A stretch of DNA of 64,000 nt from Pelagibacterium nitratireducens (GCF_037044555.1 NZ_CP146275.1:124001-188000); one strand, 5' to 3'. Positions 33,796 through 44,314 are shown, counted from the first letter of the stretch. Notes: generated by a model not told the origin, from the sequence alone. Numbers and translations: made by a program.

Positions 33796-35204
33796 CAGGC
33801 GGTGGGCCACTCGCGGATATCGACGAAATGGCCCTTGATGGCAGCGGCGGCTGCCATGATGGGGGAGACCAGATGGGTGCGGCCCTTGAAGCCCTGACGA
33901 CCCTCGAAATTGCGGTTCGAGGTCGAAGCGCACCGCTCACCAGGGGCCAGCTTGTCCGCATTCATGGCCAGGCACATCGAACAGCCCGGTTCGCGCCAGT
34001 CGAACCCGGCCTCGATAAAGATCTTGTCGAGCCCTTCGGCCTCGGCCTGCGCCTTGACCAGGCCCGAGCCGGGAACGACCATGGCGTTGACGCGCGGGTG
34101 GACCGTGTGGCCCCTGACGATTGCCGCGGCGGCCCGCAGATCCTCGATGCGCCCATTGGTGCACGAGCCCAGAAACACCCGGTCGAGTTCGATATCGGTG
34201 ATCCTGGTTCCGGCGGTGAGTCCCATATATTCGAGCGCCCGCTTTTTTGAAGCGCGCCGGTTGGCGTCGGCAATATCGTCGGGGTTGGGAACGGCGCCGG
34301 TCACCGAGATCACGTCCTCGGGCGAGGAGCCCCAGGACACGATCGGGGGGAGATTGGCCGCATCGAGAACCACTTCCTTGTCGAAGTGGGCGCCTTCGTC
34401 GGTAAAGAGCGATTTCCAATAGTCGAGCGCCATGTCATAGGCAGCGCCCTTTGGCGCCCGGGGGCGGTCCTTGACATAGGCAAAGGTTTTTTCGTCGGGC
34501 GCGATCAACCCGGCGCGGGCTCCGCCCTCGATCGTCATGTTGCAGACCGTCATGCGGCCTTCCATCGACAATTCGCGAATGGCCTGACCGGCAAATTCGA
34601 TGACATGGCCGTTGCCGCCGGCGGTGCCGATCTCGCCGATGATGGCCAGGATGATGTCCTTGGCGGTCACCCCGTCCGGCAGGGAGCCGTTGACGGTGAC
34701 GCGCATGTTTTTCGCTTTGGTCTGGATCAGCGTCTGGGTGGCCAGAACGTGCTCGACCTCGGAGGTGCCGATGCCGTGGGCCAGCGCCCCGAAGGCGCCG
34801 TGGGTCGATGTGTGGCTATCGCCGCAGACAATGGTCATGCCGGGCAAAGTAAAGCCCTGCTCGGGGCCCACGATGTGGACGATGCCCTGACGCATGTCGA
34901 GTTCGTTGTAATATTCGACACCGAAATCGACAGCATTTTTGGCAAGGGTATCGACCTGGATTTTCGAGTCCGGGTCGTCGATCCCGTGCGTTCTGTCCGA
35001 TGTGGGCACGTTGTGATCGACAACGGCCAGCGTGCGCTCGGGGGCGCGCACCTTGCGGCCGGACAGGCGCAGACCCTCGAACGCCTGCGGGCTCGTGACT
35101 TCGTGGACGAGATGACGGTCGATATAGAGAATGGCGGTGCCATCCTCGTTATATGCGACAACGTGGTCGTCCCAGATCTTGTCATAGAGGGTCTTTGCGC
35201 TCAT
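33795..35204 (-). CDS. leuC: 3-isopropylmalate dehydratase large subunit
   Basis: Aconitase-family subunit of isopropylmalate isomerase in leucine synthesis, 469 residues. The 4Fe-4S ligands are seen in [10 protein letters not shown] and [11 protein letters not shown], and the substrate regions [10 protein letters not shown] and [13 protein letters not shown] are present. The small subunit leuD is not adjacent here, as is common in alphaproteobacteria. A promoter-like pair and two hairpins lie in the 130 bp upstream. Confidence 0.97.
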   Translation of the reverse strand: MSAKTLYDKIWDDHVVAYNEDGTAILYIDRHLVHEVTSPQAFEGLRLSGRKVRAPERTLAVVDHNVPTSDRTHGIDDPDSKIQVDTLAKNAVDFGVEYYNELDMRQGIVHIVGPEQGFTLPGMTIVCGDSHTSTHGAFGALAHGIGTSEVEHVLATQTLIQTKAKNMRVTVNGSLPDGVTAKDIILAIIGEIGTAGGNGHVIEFAGQAIRELSMEGRMTVCNMTIEGGARAGLIAPDEKTFAYVKDRPRAPKGAAYDMALDYWKSLFTDEGAHFDKEVVLDAANLPPIVSWGSSPEDVISVTGAVPNPDDIADANRRASKKRALEYMGLTAGTRITDIELDRVFLGSCTNGRIEDLRAAAAIVRGHTVHPRVNAMVVPGSGLVKAQAEAEGLDKIFIEAGFDWREPGCSMCLAMNADKLAPGERCASTSNRNFEGRQGFKGRTHLVSPIMAAAAAIKGHFVDIREWPTA

Positions 35205-35234
35205 CGGGCCGTCAATCCATATCTCGTGAGGTAT

Positions 35235-35299
35235 CCGTACCAGCGGGTACGGTTGGCTGTTTTACGCCCGCAACCCCTGTTGGGTCAAGAGTTGCGGGC
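35235..35299 (-). promoter_or_regulatory. leuC leader: promoter and two stem-loops
   Basis: On the minus strand, TTGACC (35283-35288), an 18-base spacer and TAAAAC (35259-35264) suggest a promoter. The stem GCCCGCAAC/GTTGCGGGC (35266-35299) overlaps it. Downstream, CCGTACC-agcg-GGTACGG (35235-35252) is a 7-bp stem in the leader. No leucine-rich leader peptide is obvious. Confidence 0.4.
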
Positions 35300-35332
35300 C
35301 AGGGATCGAAGCACGGGCGATGGGGCGAGGCT

Positions 35333-35863
35333 TCAGCCCTTCCTTGCCATTTCCATGGACTCAAGGATCACCTTGCGCGCATCTTCGACGCCGCCGATCC
35401 GGTCGATCCTGGCCCATTTGCCCGGCTCGAGGTCCTTGTAGTGCATGAAGAAGTGCTTGACGCGCTCGACCTGGATTTCGGGCAGGTCGGTCACGTCGTG
35501 GATGCCGTCATACATGCGGGTGAGCTTGGAAACCGGCACGGCGAGGATCTTTTCGTCCTGGCCGCCATCGTCTTCCATGAACAATACGCCGACCGGGCGC
35601 GACCGCACGACGGCGCCAGGCACCAGCGGACGGGAATTGAGCACGATCACATCGAGCGGGTCTCCGTCGCCGCACAGCGTGTGGGGCACAAAGCCGTAAT
35701 TTCCCGGATAGCGCATGGGCGTATAGAGAAACCGGTCGACAAACAGCGCGCCAGAATCCTTGTCGATCTCGTATTTGATCGGTTCGCCACCCAGAGGCAC
35801 TTCGATGATGACATTGAGGTCTTCGGGCGGGTTCTTGCCCGCGGGGATCGCGTCGATATTCAT
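35333..35863 (-). CDS. ppa: Inorganic pyrophosphatase (family I)
   Basis: Soluble pyrophosphatase of 176 residues that pulls biosynthetic reactions forward. Catalytic motifs are [19 protein letters not shown] and the metal-binding [16 protein letters not shown], with [18 protein letters not shown] following. Length matches E. coli Ppa. It lies 5' of leuC on the same strand, with a 130-bp gap. A membrane H+-pyrophosphatase is encoded at 40943, so the region carries both forms. Confidence 0.97.
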   Translation of the reverse strand: MNIDAIPAGKNPPEDLNVIIEVPLGGEPIKYEIDKDSGALFVDRFLYTPMRYPGNYGFVPHTLCGDGDPLDVIVLNSRPLVPGAVVRSRPVGVLFMEDDGGQDEKILAVPVSKLTRMYDGIHDVTDLPEIQVERVKHFFMHYKDLEPGKWARIDRIGGVEDARKVILESMEMARKG

Positions 35864-35984
35864 TTTGCCGTTCAGTCCTGAACTTTTCGGGGGAGGAGGA
35901 GTCCGGCAGCTTTTTGCCTATGGGGCACACCAAATGCAAGGTGTTTCGGGATCGCGGCGCGCGAAGACCTGCTGCCCCCTCGCT

Positions 35985-38900
35985 CTAGCTTGTAGCCAGA
36001 TCGCTCAACAGTCCCGCGGCGACCGAAAGCCGTGAAATGGTCAGATCACCGGCGATCAGATCGGCAACAGTTTCGCCCATGCGGGAAATCGTGGCGGCAC
36101 GCGGTGTCTTCCAGGCCGCGATCCGGTCCTCCACCGGCCCATCGCCGGACGACAAAATATCGGCCGACAGGTCGCGCAGGCCACGGGTGAGATTGGCCAG
36201 AGCCCTGTCGATCGCCATGCGGTCGAACCTGTCGGCGGCATCGATCGCCGCGCCCTGTTCGGTCAGCCGGCCTAGCCTGAACATTTCGATCACGGCAAAC
36301 ATCGCCTTGGCGGCATCGAGCACCTCGGCATTGCATTTACGGGCCACCAGCACGGCATCGGGGGCCAGCGAAAGCACAGAGAGCGCGGAAATGGATCGGG
36401 CAAGATCGGGCGGCGTGCCGCCGGCTTCAAAGGCCTGCTCTTGGCTCGCGATGGCCTCGGCGAGGAAGGGGGAGACGAGATCGGACAGCGCGGCCCTTAT
36501 CGTCGATATGCCGGTGCGGTAACGCTCGATCATGTCCGACAGCCCGTCGGAAAAATCCTCATTGCGCAGAAACCACAGCGCCATGCCCACCTGAAGGCCC
36601 TGGACCTCGGCATAAAGCGCAAGCTGGGTATCTCCGGAAATGGTCGTGTCGAGCGCATCGATTGCCGCGTTGAGACCGGCCAGATCGAAACTGTCGCGGG
36701 CTGCAGCGTAGGCAAAGGCCACGGCGCCCGGTTCGGCAGCGGTGATCGCGGTCAATCGTGTAACGAAAGCGGGCCCGCCGCGATTGATCATGGCGTTGGA
36801 GAGCACCGTGGCGATCACTTCGCGCCGCAGGCGATGGTTTTCGATGGACTCGGGGTAGCGCGATTTCAGCGTTTGAGGAAAATAGCGGAACAGCTCGCGG
36901 GCCAGATAGGGATCGTCGGGAACCGGGGATTTGAGCAAATCGCTATAGAGCGTCAATTTGGCATAGGCGAGCAGCACGGCCAGTTCGGGCCGGGTCAGGG
37001 CCTCTCCCCCGGCGGCCCGTTCGGCCAGCATGGCGTCGTCGGGCAGATATTCGACGGCCCTGTTGAGTTCGCCTGACGCTTCGAGTTCATCGATGAAATC
37101 GACAAGATCGGGAAAGTCGGCCATGCCCCGCCGCTGGGCGAGCGAGAGCGCGAGGGTCTGGAGATAATTGTTGCGCAGGCAAAGCGCTGCGACCTCGTCA
37201 GTCATCTCGGTGAGAAAGACATTGCGGTCTTCCATTGCCAGGGTGCCCGAGCGCACCATATCGGACAGCGCGATCTTGATGTTGACCTCAAGGTCGGACG
37301 AGTTGACGCCGGCCGAATTGTCGATGGCGTCGGTGTTGATGCGCCCGCCATTGAGCGCATATTCGATGCGTCCGCGCTGGGTGAGCCCGAGATTGGCTCC
37401 TTCGCCGATCACCCTGGCGCACACCGCCTGTGCCGGAACCCGGATCGCGTCGTTGGCCTTGTCGCCCACCGAAGCGTCGGTTTCCTCGGTGGCGCGGATA
37501 TAGGTGCCGATGCCGCCAAACCACAAAAGGTCGATATCGGCCCGCAGGATCGCCGACATGATTTCGCTCGGCGAGGCGCTGACCCCGGTCAGGCCCAGGA
37601 GCGTCTGCATCTGGGGGGAAAGCGGGATGGACTTGACCTGGCGCGAAAATACCCCGCCGCCCTCGGAAATCAGCGCGGTATCGTAATCCTGCCAGCTCGA
37701 GCGCGGCAGCGCGAACAGGCGCTCGCGCTCGGCAAAACTCTTTTCGATGTCGGGGTCGGGATCGATGAAGATGTCGCGGTGATCAAAGGCGGCAACCAGC
37801 CGGATTTTGGGCGAGAGCAGCATGCCGTTGCCGAACACGTCGCCGCTCATGTCGCCCACGCCGGCCACGGTGAAGGGTTGGGTCTGGATATCGATATCGA
37901 TTTCGCGAAAGTGGCGTTTGACCGCCTCCCAGCCGCCGCGCGCGGTAATGCCCATCTTCTTGTGGTCATATCCGGCCGATCCGCCCGAGGCGAAGGCATC
38001 GCCAAGCCAGTAGTCGCGGGATTGGGATATTGCGTTTGCCGTATCGGAAAAGCTCGCCGTGCCCTTGTCGGCGGCGACAACGAGATAGGGATCGTCAGCG
38101 TCGCGCCTGAAAATCTCTTCGGGCGGTAGGACCGTATCGCCGACCAAATTGTCGGTCACATCGAGCAGGCTGGAGACGAAAATCTTGTAGCACGCGGTGC
38201 CTTCGGCAAGGAAGGTGTCGCGGTCGGGATTGGCGGGCATGAGGCGCGGCACGAACCCGCCCTTGGCGCCGACCGGCACGATCACCGCGTTCTTGACCAT
38301 CTGGGCCTTGACCAGTCCCAGGATTTCGGTCCGGAAGTCTTCGGCGCGGTCCGACCAGCGCAGCCCGCCGCGGGCAATCGGTCCGCCGCGCATATGGATG
38401 CCCTCGACGCGCGGGGAATAGACGAAAATTTCACGCCATGGCCGTGGCTGGGGTATGCCTTCGAGCAGGGTGGCGTCGAATTTGATGGCCAGCGCCGGGC
38501 GTGGCTTGCCGTCCACGCGCTGGTAGAGATTTGTCCGAACGCTCGTTTCGATCAGATTGAGCATCCGCCGGATGATCCGGTCCTCGTCGATCCAGACGAT
38601 GGATTCGAGCCCGGCGGCAATTTCAGCGCGCAGGCCTTCGGCTGCCGCTTCACGGTCGGCGTCGAGATGGGGATCGTGCAGGGTGTGGAACAATTCGACC
38701 AGCGCGCGGGCGGTGGCCGGATGGACCGAAAGCGCCGTCCAGATGTAAGTCTGCGACCAGGCGATGCCGACCTGTTTGAGATAGCGTCCCAGGGCGCGCA
38801 GGATGGCGACGTCGGTGTGGCCGAGCCCGGCCGTCAGGGTCAGACGGTTGTAGCCGTCATTTTCAACGAGCCCGCTGGAAACTGCAAGGATACCGTCCTC

Positions 38901-40742
38901 GATGCGTCTTGCGCTTTCGCCCAGATCGATCTCGCTGTCATCGGCGGTCCTGATCGACATGGCGTGCAGAAAGCGCGGCTGCGGCCCGAGCGGGCGTATG
39001 GTGAAGGTGCGCTCGTCGATCACCGAAAATCCGAAATTCTCCAGCATCGGGACGCGGGCCGAAAGCGGGATGGGATCGGCGCGGTGATAGACGTTGAGCG
39101 TGAGACTGGTGGGGCCTTCGGTCCCCCGGTTCAGCCGAACGGCCAGTGGATTGTCGGGGCCCAGCGCCTTGAATACGGCGATATCGTCAAGGGCATCGGC
39201 GTGGGAATGGGCCACCTGGTAATCGGCGGAAAAGGCGCTTGCATAATCGGCGATGTCGCCCGCATGGGGCGCTGCCGAAAGCAGGCGATCGGCAAAGGTG
39301 CGAGTCAGCTCGGAAATTTCGGCTTCCAGCGCCTCGCGGTCGGGGCGCGGAGTGGCGCCGCCATTGCGCCCGATGATGAAATGGACCCGTGCCAGATCGC
39401 CTTCGGGAAAGTCGGGGGCGAAGGCGGAAACCCGCCCGTCGTAGCGGTTGGCGAGATGTTCGCCGATCCGGGCGCGGACATTGGAATCGAAGCGGTCGCG
39501 GGGCAGGTACACCAGAACCGAGACGAAATTGTCGAACCTGTCGATGCGGGGCAGCACCCGCACACGCGGCCGGTCGGGCAGGGTGGCGATCACATTGGCG
39601 AATTCGAAAAGCTCATCCTGGGAAATCTGGAACAGCTCGTCTCGAGGGTAATTGTCCAGCGTGTTCATGAGCGCCTTGCCGGCGTGCGAACGCGGATCGA
39701 AGCCCGATTGGGCCATCACCTGAGCGATCTTGCGCCGGATCAGCGGGACATCGCTCACCGGGGTGGACAGCGACGCGGAGGTGAAAAGCCCCAATATGCG
39801 CAATTCGCCGGTGATCGTGCCGTCTGGATCGAAGGTCTTGATGCCCACGTAATCCATATGCACGCGCCTGTGCACAAGTGCACGCCGATTGGCCTTGGTG
39901 ACCATCAGCGGCTCGTCGGTGTCGAGAAACGCCAGATGCTGGTCGTTCATATGGACGTAGCGCGTGCCCTGGCGCAAATAGAGATAATCGGGGTCGCGCA
40001 ATATGCCCAGGCCCGATCCTTCGAGAGGGATCAAGGTCTGCTCGCTGCCTTCCCCGGACAGCCGGTATTGGCGCATGCCCAGGAAGGTGAAATTGTGGTC
40101 TGCCAGCCAGGCAAGAAAATGGATCGCCTCGGTCAGCGCCTGTTCGCGCATGGCCGGGGGATGGGATCGATATGCGACAACCGCGGTGCGCAGGCGTTCG
40201 AGCATTTCGCGCCAGTCAACGACAGCGGCGCGCACCTGCGCCATGGTCTGGGTCAGTTCTTCGGAAATGACCGAGAGCGCCCGGGGGTCGGCGGGCGTGT
40301 CGATATGGACCTGGAGCACGCTTTCCTTGCGGGCGCCTTCGGTGTCCTCGATCACCTGCCAGGGAGAGGTGGTGTCGTCCACCGCAACGGCGGGATGGGT
40401 CATGAACCGGATCGAACCGCCGGCGGCTCTTATGGCCGCCAGGGCCGAATCGACGATAAACGGGGTGTCGGCCGAATAGATGTCGATGATCGTTATACCC
40501 GACACGATCTCGGCGTCGGGGGTCCAGACGCGGATCTCGGCCTTGCCCGGAGTGCGTTGGCCGATGTGGGAGAAGGTGGTGGCCAGAAGGTCCTGGAGCG
40601 TTTGCGCTGGATAGAGCAGCAGGTCCTGTTCGTCGGCCGAGCGCAGCGCATTGGTCACGAACCGCGCCAGCTGCGGGTTTTCGGACCGCAGCGCGACCAG
40701 GCGATCACGCCAGGGGCGCAGGGTTTCGGTGCTATCGATCAT
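35985..40742 (-). CDS. NAD-dependent glutamate dehydrogenase, large (180 kDa) type
   Basis: Large catabolic glutamate dehydrogenase of 1585 residues that deaminates glutamate to 2-oxoglutarate. The N-terminal half carries regulatory ACT-like regions. The catalytic core lies at about 780-1150, with RGGLRWSDRAEDFRTEILGL, KAQMVKNAVIVPVGAKGG (catalytic lysine region) and GVGDMSGDVFGNGMLLS (nucleotide binding). A C-terminal domain of about 400 residues follows. It is the longest gene in the window. The antisense strand has a long open frame (38394-40793) that is only a shadow of its codon bias. Confidence 0.97.
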   Translation of the reverse strand: MIDSTETLRPWRDRLVALRSENPQLARFVTNALRSADEQDLLLYPAQTLQDLLATTFSHIGQRTPGKAEIRVWTPDAEIVSGITIIDIYSADTPFIVDSALAAIRAAGGSIRFMTHPAVAVDDTTSPWQVIEDTEGARKESVLQVHIDTPADPRALSVISEELTQTMAQVRAAVVDWREMLERLRTAVVAYRSHPPAMREQALTEAIHFLAWLADHNFTFLGMRQYRLSGEGSEQTLIPLEGSGLGILRDPDYLYLRQGTRYVHMNDQHLAFLDTDEPLMVTKANRRALVHRRVHMDYVGIKTFDPDGTITGELRILGLFTSASLSTPVSDVPLIRRKIAQVMAQSGFDPRSHAGKALMNTLDNYPRDELFQISQDELFEFANVIATLPDRPRVRVLPRIDRFDNFVSVLVYLPRDRFDSNVRARIGEHLANRYDGRVSAFAPDFPEGDLARVHFIIGRNGGATPRPDREALEAEISELTRTFADRLLSAAPHAGDIADYASAFSADYQVAHSHADALDDIAVFKALGPDNPLAVRLNRGTEGPTSLTLNVYHRADPIPLSARVPMLENFGFSVIDERTFTIRPLGPQPRFLHAMSIRTADDSEIDLGESARRIEDGILAVSSGLVENDGYNRLTLTAGLGHTDVAILRALGRYLKQVGIAWSQTYIWTALSVHPATARALVELFHTLHDPHLDADREAAAEGLRAEIAAGLESIVWIDEDRIIRRMLNLIETSVRTNLYQRVDGKPRPALAIKFDATLLEGIPQPRPWREIFVYSPRVEGIHMRGGPIARGGLRWSDRAEDFRTEILGLVKAQMVKNAVIVPVGAKGGFVPRLMPANPDRDTFLAEGTACYKIFVSSLLDVTDNLVGDTVLPPEEIFRRDADDPYLVVAADKGTASFSDTANAISQSRDYWLGDAFASGGSAGYDHKKMGITARGGWEAVKRHFREIDIDIQTQPFTVAGVGDMSGDVFGNGMLLSPKIRLVAAFDHRDIFIDPDPDIEKSFAERERLFALPRSSWQDYDTALISEGGGVFSRQVKSIPLSPQMQTLLGLTGVSASPSEIMSAILRADIDLLWFGGIGTYIRATEETDASVGDKANDAIRVPAQAVCARVIGEGANLGLTQRGRIEYALNGGRINTDAIDNSAGVNSSDLEVNIKIALSDMVRSGTLAMEDRNVFLTEMTDEVAALCLRNNYLQTLALSLAQRRGMADFPDLVDFIDELEASGELNRAVEYLPDDAMLAERAAGGEALTRPELAVLLAYAKLTLYSDLLKSPVPDDPYLARELFRYFPQTLKSRYPESIENHRLRREVIATVLSNAMINRGGPAFVTRLTAITAAEPGAVAFAYAAARDSFDLAGLNAAIDALDTTISGDTQLALYAEVQGLQVGMALWFLRNEDFSDGLSDMIERYRTGISTIRAALSDLVSPFLAEAIASQEQAFEAGGTPPDLARSISALSVLSLAPDAVLVARKCNAEVLDAAKAMFAVIEMFRLGRLTEQGAAIDAADRFDRMAIDRALANLTRGLRDLSADILSSGDGPVEDRIAAWKTPRAATISRMGETVADLIAGDLTISRLSVAAGLLSDLATS

Positions 40743-40839
40743 TTCCCGGCGTCCCTCGATATTTCCGGTATGGTGGAGAGCTTAAGCCCTTGACGGCGCA
40801 AAGCCAATATCAGCTTTAGGATTCAAGGACATAAGACCA

Positions 40840-40890
40840 TGGTATTTGTCAGCTTCGCTGCCCTTTTCGTGCGCGTGCCGTCCGTCTAAC
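40840..40890 (+). CDS. Possible 16-codon micro-ORF with hairpin downstream
   Basis: ATG at 40840 opens a 16-residue hydrophobic peptide (MVFVSFAALFVRVPSV), ending TAA. AAGGA at 40826-40830 lies 9 bp upstream, an ideal ribosome binding site, and TTGACG at 40790-40795 could be a -35 box. A strong hairpin starts 4 bp after the stop. No plus-strand gene follows, so it is not a leader of anything obvious. It may be a small protein, an sRNA with an ORF, or chance. Confidence 0.4.
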
Positions 40891-40893
40891 GCA

Positions 40894-40922
40894 AAGAGCC
40901 GGGCAGGGTTGCCCGGCTCTCG
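40894..40922. terminator. Hairpin between the micro-ORF and hppA
   Basis: AAAGAGCCGGGCA-gggt-TGCCCGGCTCT forms a stem of 10 or more pairs. Read on the minus strand it is followed by TTTGCGTT, giving a weak terminator for hppA; on the plus strand it closes the micro-ORF transcript without a T run. Confidence 0.65.
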
Positions 40923-40942
40923 TGGCTTGGTGCACGCTGTTT

Positions 40943-43075
40943 CTAATGAAGCACGGCCAAGAGCAGCAAGGCGATGATATTGGTGATCTTTATCATCGGA
41001 TTGACAGCGGGTCCGGCAGTGTCCTTGTAGGGATCCCCCACCGTATCGCCGGTCACCGACGCTTTGTGGGCTTCGGACCCCTTGTAGTGGGTCTGGCCGG
41101 TCGAATCGGTGAACCCGTCCTCAAAGCTCTTTTTGGCGTTGTCCCAGGCTCCCCCGCCGGCCGTCATGGAAATGGCGACGAACAGGCCGGTGACGATCAC
41201 ACCCAAAAGCATGGCTCCCAACGCGGCAAAGGCGGCGGCCTTTCCGGCGATCACGAGGATCACCCCAAACACGACGAGCGGTGAGAGAACCGGCAGCAGC
41301 GAGGGCACGATCATTTCCTTGATCGCGGCCTTGGTCAGCATATCGACGGCCCGGCCATAGTCGGGCTTTTCGGTGCCCGCCATGATACCGGGCTTTTCCT
41401 TGAACTGACGCCGGACTTCGACCACGACCGATTGCGCGGCCCGACCGACGGCGGTCATCGACATGCCGCTGAACAGGAACGGCAGCAAGCCGCCGAACAG
41501 CAGCCCGACAACCACATAGGGATCGGCCAGCGAGAAGCTGATCTCTCCGACGCCGAAATAGAAGTCGCCTTCCACCGCCTCACCAATGAAATAGGCCAGA
41601 TCCTGGGTATAGGCAGAAAAAAGGACCAGTGCCCCCAGCCCTGCCGACCCGATGGCATAACCCTTGGTCACGGCCTTTGTGGTGTTGCCCACAGCGTCGA
41701 GCGCGTCGGTGTTCTTGCGCACTTCGTCGGGAAGGCCAGCCATTTCGGCAATGCCGCCGGCATTATCGGTCACCGGCCCGAAGGCATCGAGCGCAACGAT
41801 CATGCCGGCCAGGGCCAGCATGGTGACCACAGCAACCCCGATGCCGAACAGGCCGGCCAGTGAATAGGTGACGATGATGCCTGCGATAATGACAAGAGCG
41901 GGCAGCGCCGTGGATTCAAGCGAAACGGCAAGCCCCTGGATCACATTGGTGCCATGCCCGGTAATCGAGGCTTCGGCGATCGAATTGACCGGGCGCCGGT
42001 TGGTGCCCGTATAATATTCGGTGATCCAGATGATCAGCCCGGTGATGACCAGTCCGGCCACCCCACAGCCATAGAGGGCCCAGGGGGTGAAGGTGATGTC
42101 CCCGACCGTGATGGCTCGGCTCATGTCGCCAAAGATCAGCCACATGACCGGAACGAGGGCGACAAGCGAGAGGACGCCGGTGGCGATGACGCCCTTGTAG
42201 AGCGCGCCCATGATGTTGCCCGAGGCGCCGAGCTTGACGAAATAGGTGCCGGCGATCGAGGTCAGAACGCACACGCCGCCAATGGCGAGGGGCAACACCA
42301 TGCCGATCAGTCTCAGATCGACCGGCAGGATAATCGCGGCCAAAACCATTGTGGCAACGATGGTCACGACATAGGTCTCGAACAAATCCGCCGCCATGCC
42401 GGCGCAGTCGCCGACATTGTCGCCGACATTGTCGGCGATAGTTGCGGGGTTGCGCGGATCGTCCTCGGGGATGCCCGCTTCGACCTTGCCCACCATGTCG
42501 CCGCCCACGTCGGCGCCCTTGGTAAAGATGCCGCCGCCCAGCCGGGCGAAAATGGAGATCAGCGAGGCCCCGAAGCCCAGGGCGACAAGAGCGTCGATGA
42601 CGGTCCGGTCGGTCGCATCAAACCCCATGGCCAAAAGAACGAGGAAATAGACGGTGACGCCCAACAGGCCCAGACCGGCAACCAGCAGCCCGGTCACGGC
42701 ACCCGATTTGAACGCCAGATCGAGCCCGCCGGCCAGCGAGGTGGTCGCCGCCTGGGCGACACGCACATTGGCACGCACCGAGACGTGCATGCCAATGAAC
42801 CCGGCAGCGCCCGAGAGCACGGCCCCGATCAGAAAGCCGATCGCCGCATAGATGCCGAGCAGCAGCCAGGCAACGACAAGGATGACGACGCCGACAATGG
42901 CAATGGTTGTGTATTGGCGCTTGAGATAGGCGGTGGCGCCTTCGCGGACCGCAGCGGAAATCTCCTGCATGCGGGCACTGCCGGCATCGGCGGCCAGAAG
43001 CGAACGCGTTGTCACGATGCCATAGACGACCGACAGGACGCCACAGGCAATAATCAGCCATAAGGCCAAAGTCAT
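40943..43075 (-). CDS. hppA: Membrane-bound proton-translocating pyrophosphatase
   Basis: H+-pumping pyrophosphatase of 710 residues with about 16 helices. The substrate site [18 protein letters not shown], followed by [19 protein letters not shown], is intact, as is the C-terminal [30 protein letters not shown] has a lysine at the position that in known enzymes marks the potassium-independent class. The start [12 protein letters not shown] at 43075 has GAGGGG about 10 bp upstream; the extension to 43141 is not used. It would conserve energy from PPi under stress. Confidence 0.97.
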   Translation of the reverse strand: MTLALWLIIACGVLSVVYGIVTTRSLLAADAGSARMQEISAAVREGATAYLKRQYTTIAIVGVVILVVAWLLLGIYAAIGFLIGAVLSGAAGFIGMHVSVRANVRVAQAATTSLAGGLDLAFKSGAVTGLLVAGLGLLGVTVYFLVLLAMGFDATDRTVIDALVALGFGASLISIFARLGGGIFTKGADVGGDMVGKVEAGIPEDDPRNPATIADNVGDNVGDCAGMAADLFETYVVTIVATMVLAAIILPVDLRLIGMVLPLAIGGVCVLTSIAGTYFVKLGASGNIMGALYKGVIATGVLSLVALVPVMWLIFGDMSRAITVGDITFTPWALYGCGVAGLVITGLIIWITEYYTGTNRRPVNSIAEASITGHGTNVIQGLAVSLESTALPALVIIAGIIVTYSLAGLFGIGVAVVTMLALAGMIVALDAFGPVTDNAGGIAEMAGLPDEVRKNTDALDAVGNTTKAVTKGYAIGSAGLGALVLFSAYTQDLAYFIGEAVEGDFYFGVGEISFSLADPYVVVGLLFGGLLPFLFSGMSMTAVGRAAQSVVVEVRRQFKEKPGIMAGTEKPDYGRAVDMLTKAAIKEMIVPSLLPVLSPLVVFGVILVIAGKAAAFAALGAMLLGVIVTGLFVAISMTAGGGAWDNAKKSFEDGFTDSTGQTHYKGSEAHKASVTGDTVGDPYKDTAGPAVNPMIKITNIIALLLLAVLH

Positions 43076-43363
43076 AGTGGTATTCCCCTCACTTTGCGCC
43101 CGGAGCGGCGTGTCGAGAGGCTCGGCACAAGGCCAGGGCACCCGACGCGGTCCGGTCTACTTCCCTTCTTGCACCGCCGCCAAAATTTCCTCTCCCTTGG
43201 CGACAGCAAAGACCCGCATTTTACTGCGGCCAAAACGAAGGATGGCCCAAGATCAACGCAGAGGCAATCCTCTATTCTTGCGCTTTATTTGGGTCAGTAT
43301 TGCTGGCTTATTTGTGTCTATCGGCTTGAAAGGCAATGAAGTTCGCCGGGCATCAGTGTTGAC

Positions 43364-43684
43364 CTATCGGTCTGCCAGATCCTCGAGCGCAGCATAAAGG
43401 GCTTCCGTGTCTCCACGGGCCAGAATCACCTTGGTTTTGCTGGTCTGGCCGCTGGAAATCGCGAGGGCGGATTTGGGCAGGGAGAGAGCCCTGGCCAAAA
43501 GGGCGATGACGGCCAGGTTGGCCGCGCCCTTGTCGGGCGGAGCGCAAACGCGGACCCTGAGGGCGCAGCTTCCGTCGGCGCGGGTCTGCGCGCCTTCAAG
43601 ACGGTCGGCGCTGGCATTGGGTGTGACGCGCAGGGTGATCCGCGCGCCATCGGAACCGAGGGTGTAAAAGGAGGGGTGGCTCAC
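43364..43684 (-). CDS. DUF167 / YggU family protein
   Basis: Small cytoplasmic protein of 106 residues. The family core LRVTPNASADRL, LRVRVCAPPDKGAANLAVIALLARAL and SGQTSKTKVILARG is clear. The function is unknown. It starts with GTG at 43684, overlapping the yggT stop as GTGA, and shares the conserved yggT-yggU pairing. A reading frame open to 44005 on this strand is an antisense-like extension in a different frame of yggT and is not used. Confidence 0.9.
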   Translation of the reverse strand: MSHPSFYTLGSDGARITLRVTPNASADRLEGAQTRADGSCALRVRVCAPPDKGAANLAVIALLARALSLPKSALAISSGQTSKTKVILARGDTEALYAALEDLADR

Positions 43685-43986
43685 AGCCCCTGCATGGCGA
43701 CCTGACGCATGAGCGGATATAGGATCACCAGACGGATGAAATAGATCGCCAAGAACAGAACGATCGGAGAAATGTCCAGGCCGCCGAAACTGGGCACAAA
43801 TCGCCGGATGGGTGCCAGCAGCGGATTGGTCAGCTGCCAGAGCAAATTGGCGACAGTCGCGACGAACTGATTGGACATATTGAGGATGTTGAAGGCCAAA
43901 AGCCAGCTCATGATCACCTGGGCGATCATGATGAAGATGACGAGGCCCAAGACCACGTCGACAAATTGTAAAAGTCCAAACAGCAT
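43681..43986 (-). CDS. YggT family integral membrane protein
   Basis: Membrane protein of 101 residues with two main hydrophobic regions (LQFVDVVLGLVIFIMIAQVIMSWLL and ISPIVLFLAIYFIRLVI) around the conserved loop NPLLAPIRRFVPSFGGLDISP. YggT proteins are linked to osmotic tolerance and, in related groups, to envelope assembly at the division plane. AGGGA lies before the ATG at 43986. It is coupled to the DUF167 gene. Confidence 0.92.
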   Translation of the reverse strand: MLFGLLQFVDVVLGLVIFIMIAQVIMSWLLAFNILNMSNQFVATVANLLWQLTNPLLAPIRRFVPSFGGLDISPIVLFLAIYFIRLVILYPLMRQVAMQGL

Positions 43987-44083
43987 TGGCGGTCCCTTTG
44001 TGCAATCGGTTCTATATAGAACGCGAAACGCCTTATGGAAATGGGTGTGGCGATCTGATGGCCGCGCCCGATTCCCCGGAAAA

Positions 44084-44120
44084 GAAAAAAGGCCCGCCTC
44101 AATTACGCGAGGGTCGGGCC
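44084..44120 (-). terminator. Minus-strand terminator upstream of yggT
   Basis: On the minus strand GGCCCG-ac-CCTC...GAGG-CGGGCC is followed by six T, a strong intrinsic terminator. It lies 195 bp after the TerB gene and 98 bp before yggT, so it may end the TerB message, a small RNA, or a yggT leader. Confidence 0.75.
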
Positions 44121-44194
44121 TTTGCAAGAGTTTGCCCGGTACGCAACACACAAAGATCCGGACAGGGACATACAATGCACAGAGCGTGCCAACA

Positions 44195-44248
44195 ATCGGT
44201 TAACCGATATGGGGTGCAGTGGTCCGAATTTGTCTCAATATGTTGAGA
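44195..44248. promoter_or_regulatory. Two perfect palindromes in the TerB-yggT gap
   Basis: ATCGGTTAACCGAT (44195-44208) is a 14-bp perfect palindrome. TCTCAA-tatg-TTGAGA (44233-44248) is a 6-bp stem with a 4-base loop. Both lie in a non-coding gap of about 195 bp. They may be operators or parts of an RNA. Confidence 0.45.
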
Positions 44249-44314
44249 TCGATGCCCTGTTGGGGCGTCCAGCCTTGCATTTTGCAACGATTGCGCCTCG
44301 CAGAATGCGAAATC

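Noticed and set aside
38394..40793. A 799-residue open frame antisense to the glutamate dehydrogenase gene
   Set aside because: It is the third-position GC shadow of a long, clearly coding gene. No domain, signal or ribosome binding site supports it.
43076..43363. Possible small gene in the 288-bp gap between hppA and the DUF167 gene
   Set aside because: The only open frames lack ribosome binding sites and family likeness. I see only the upstream region of hppA.
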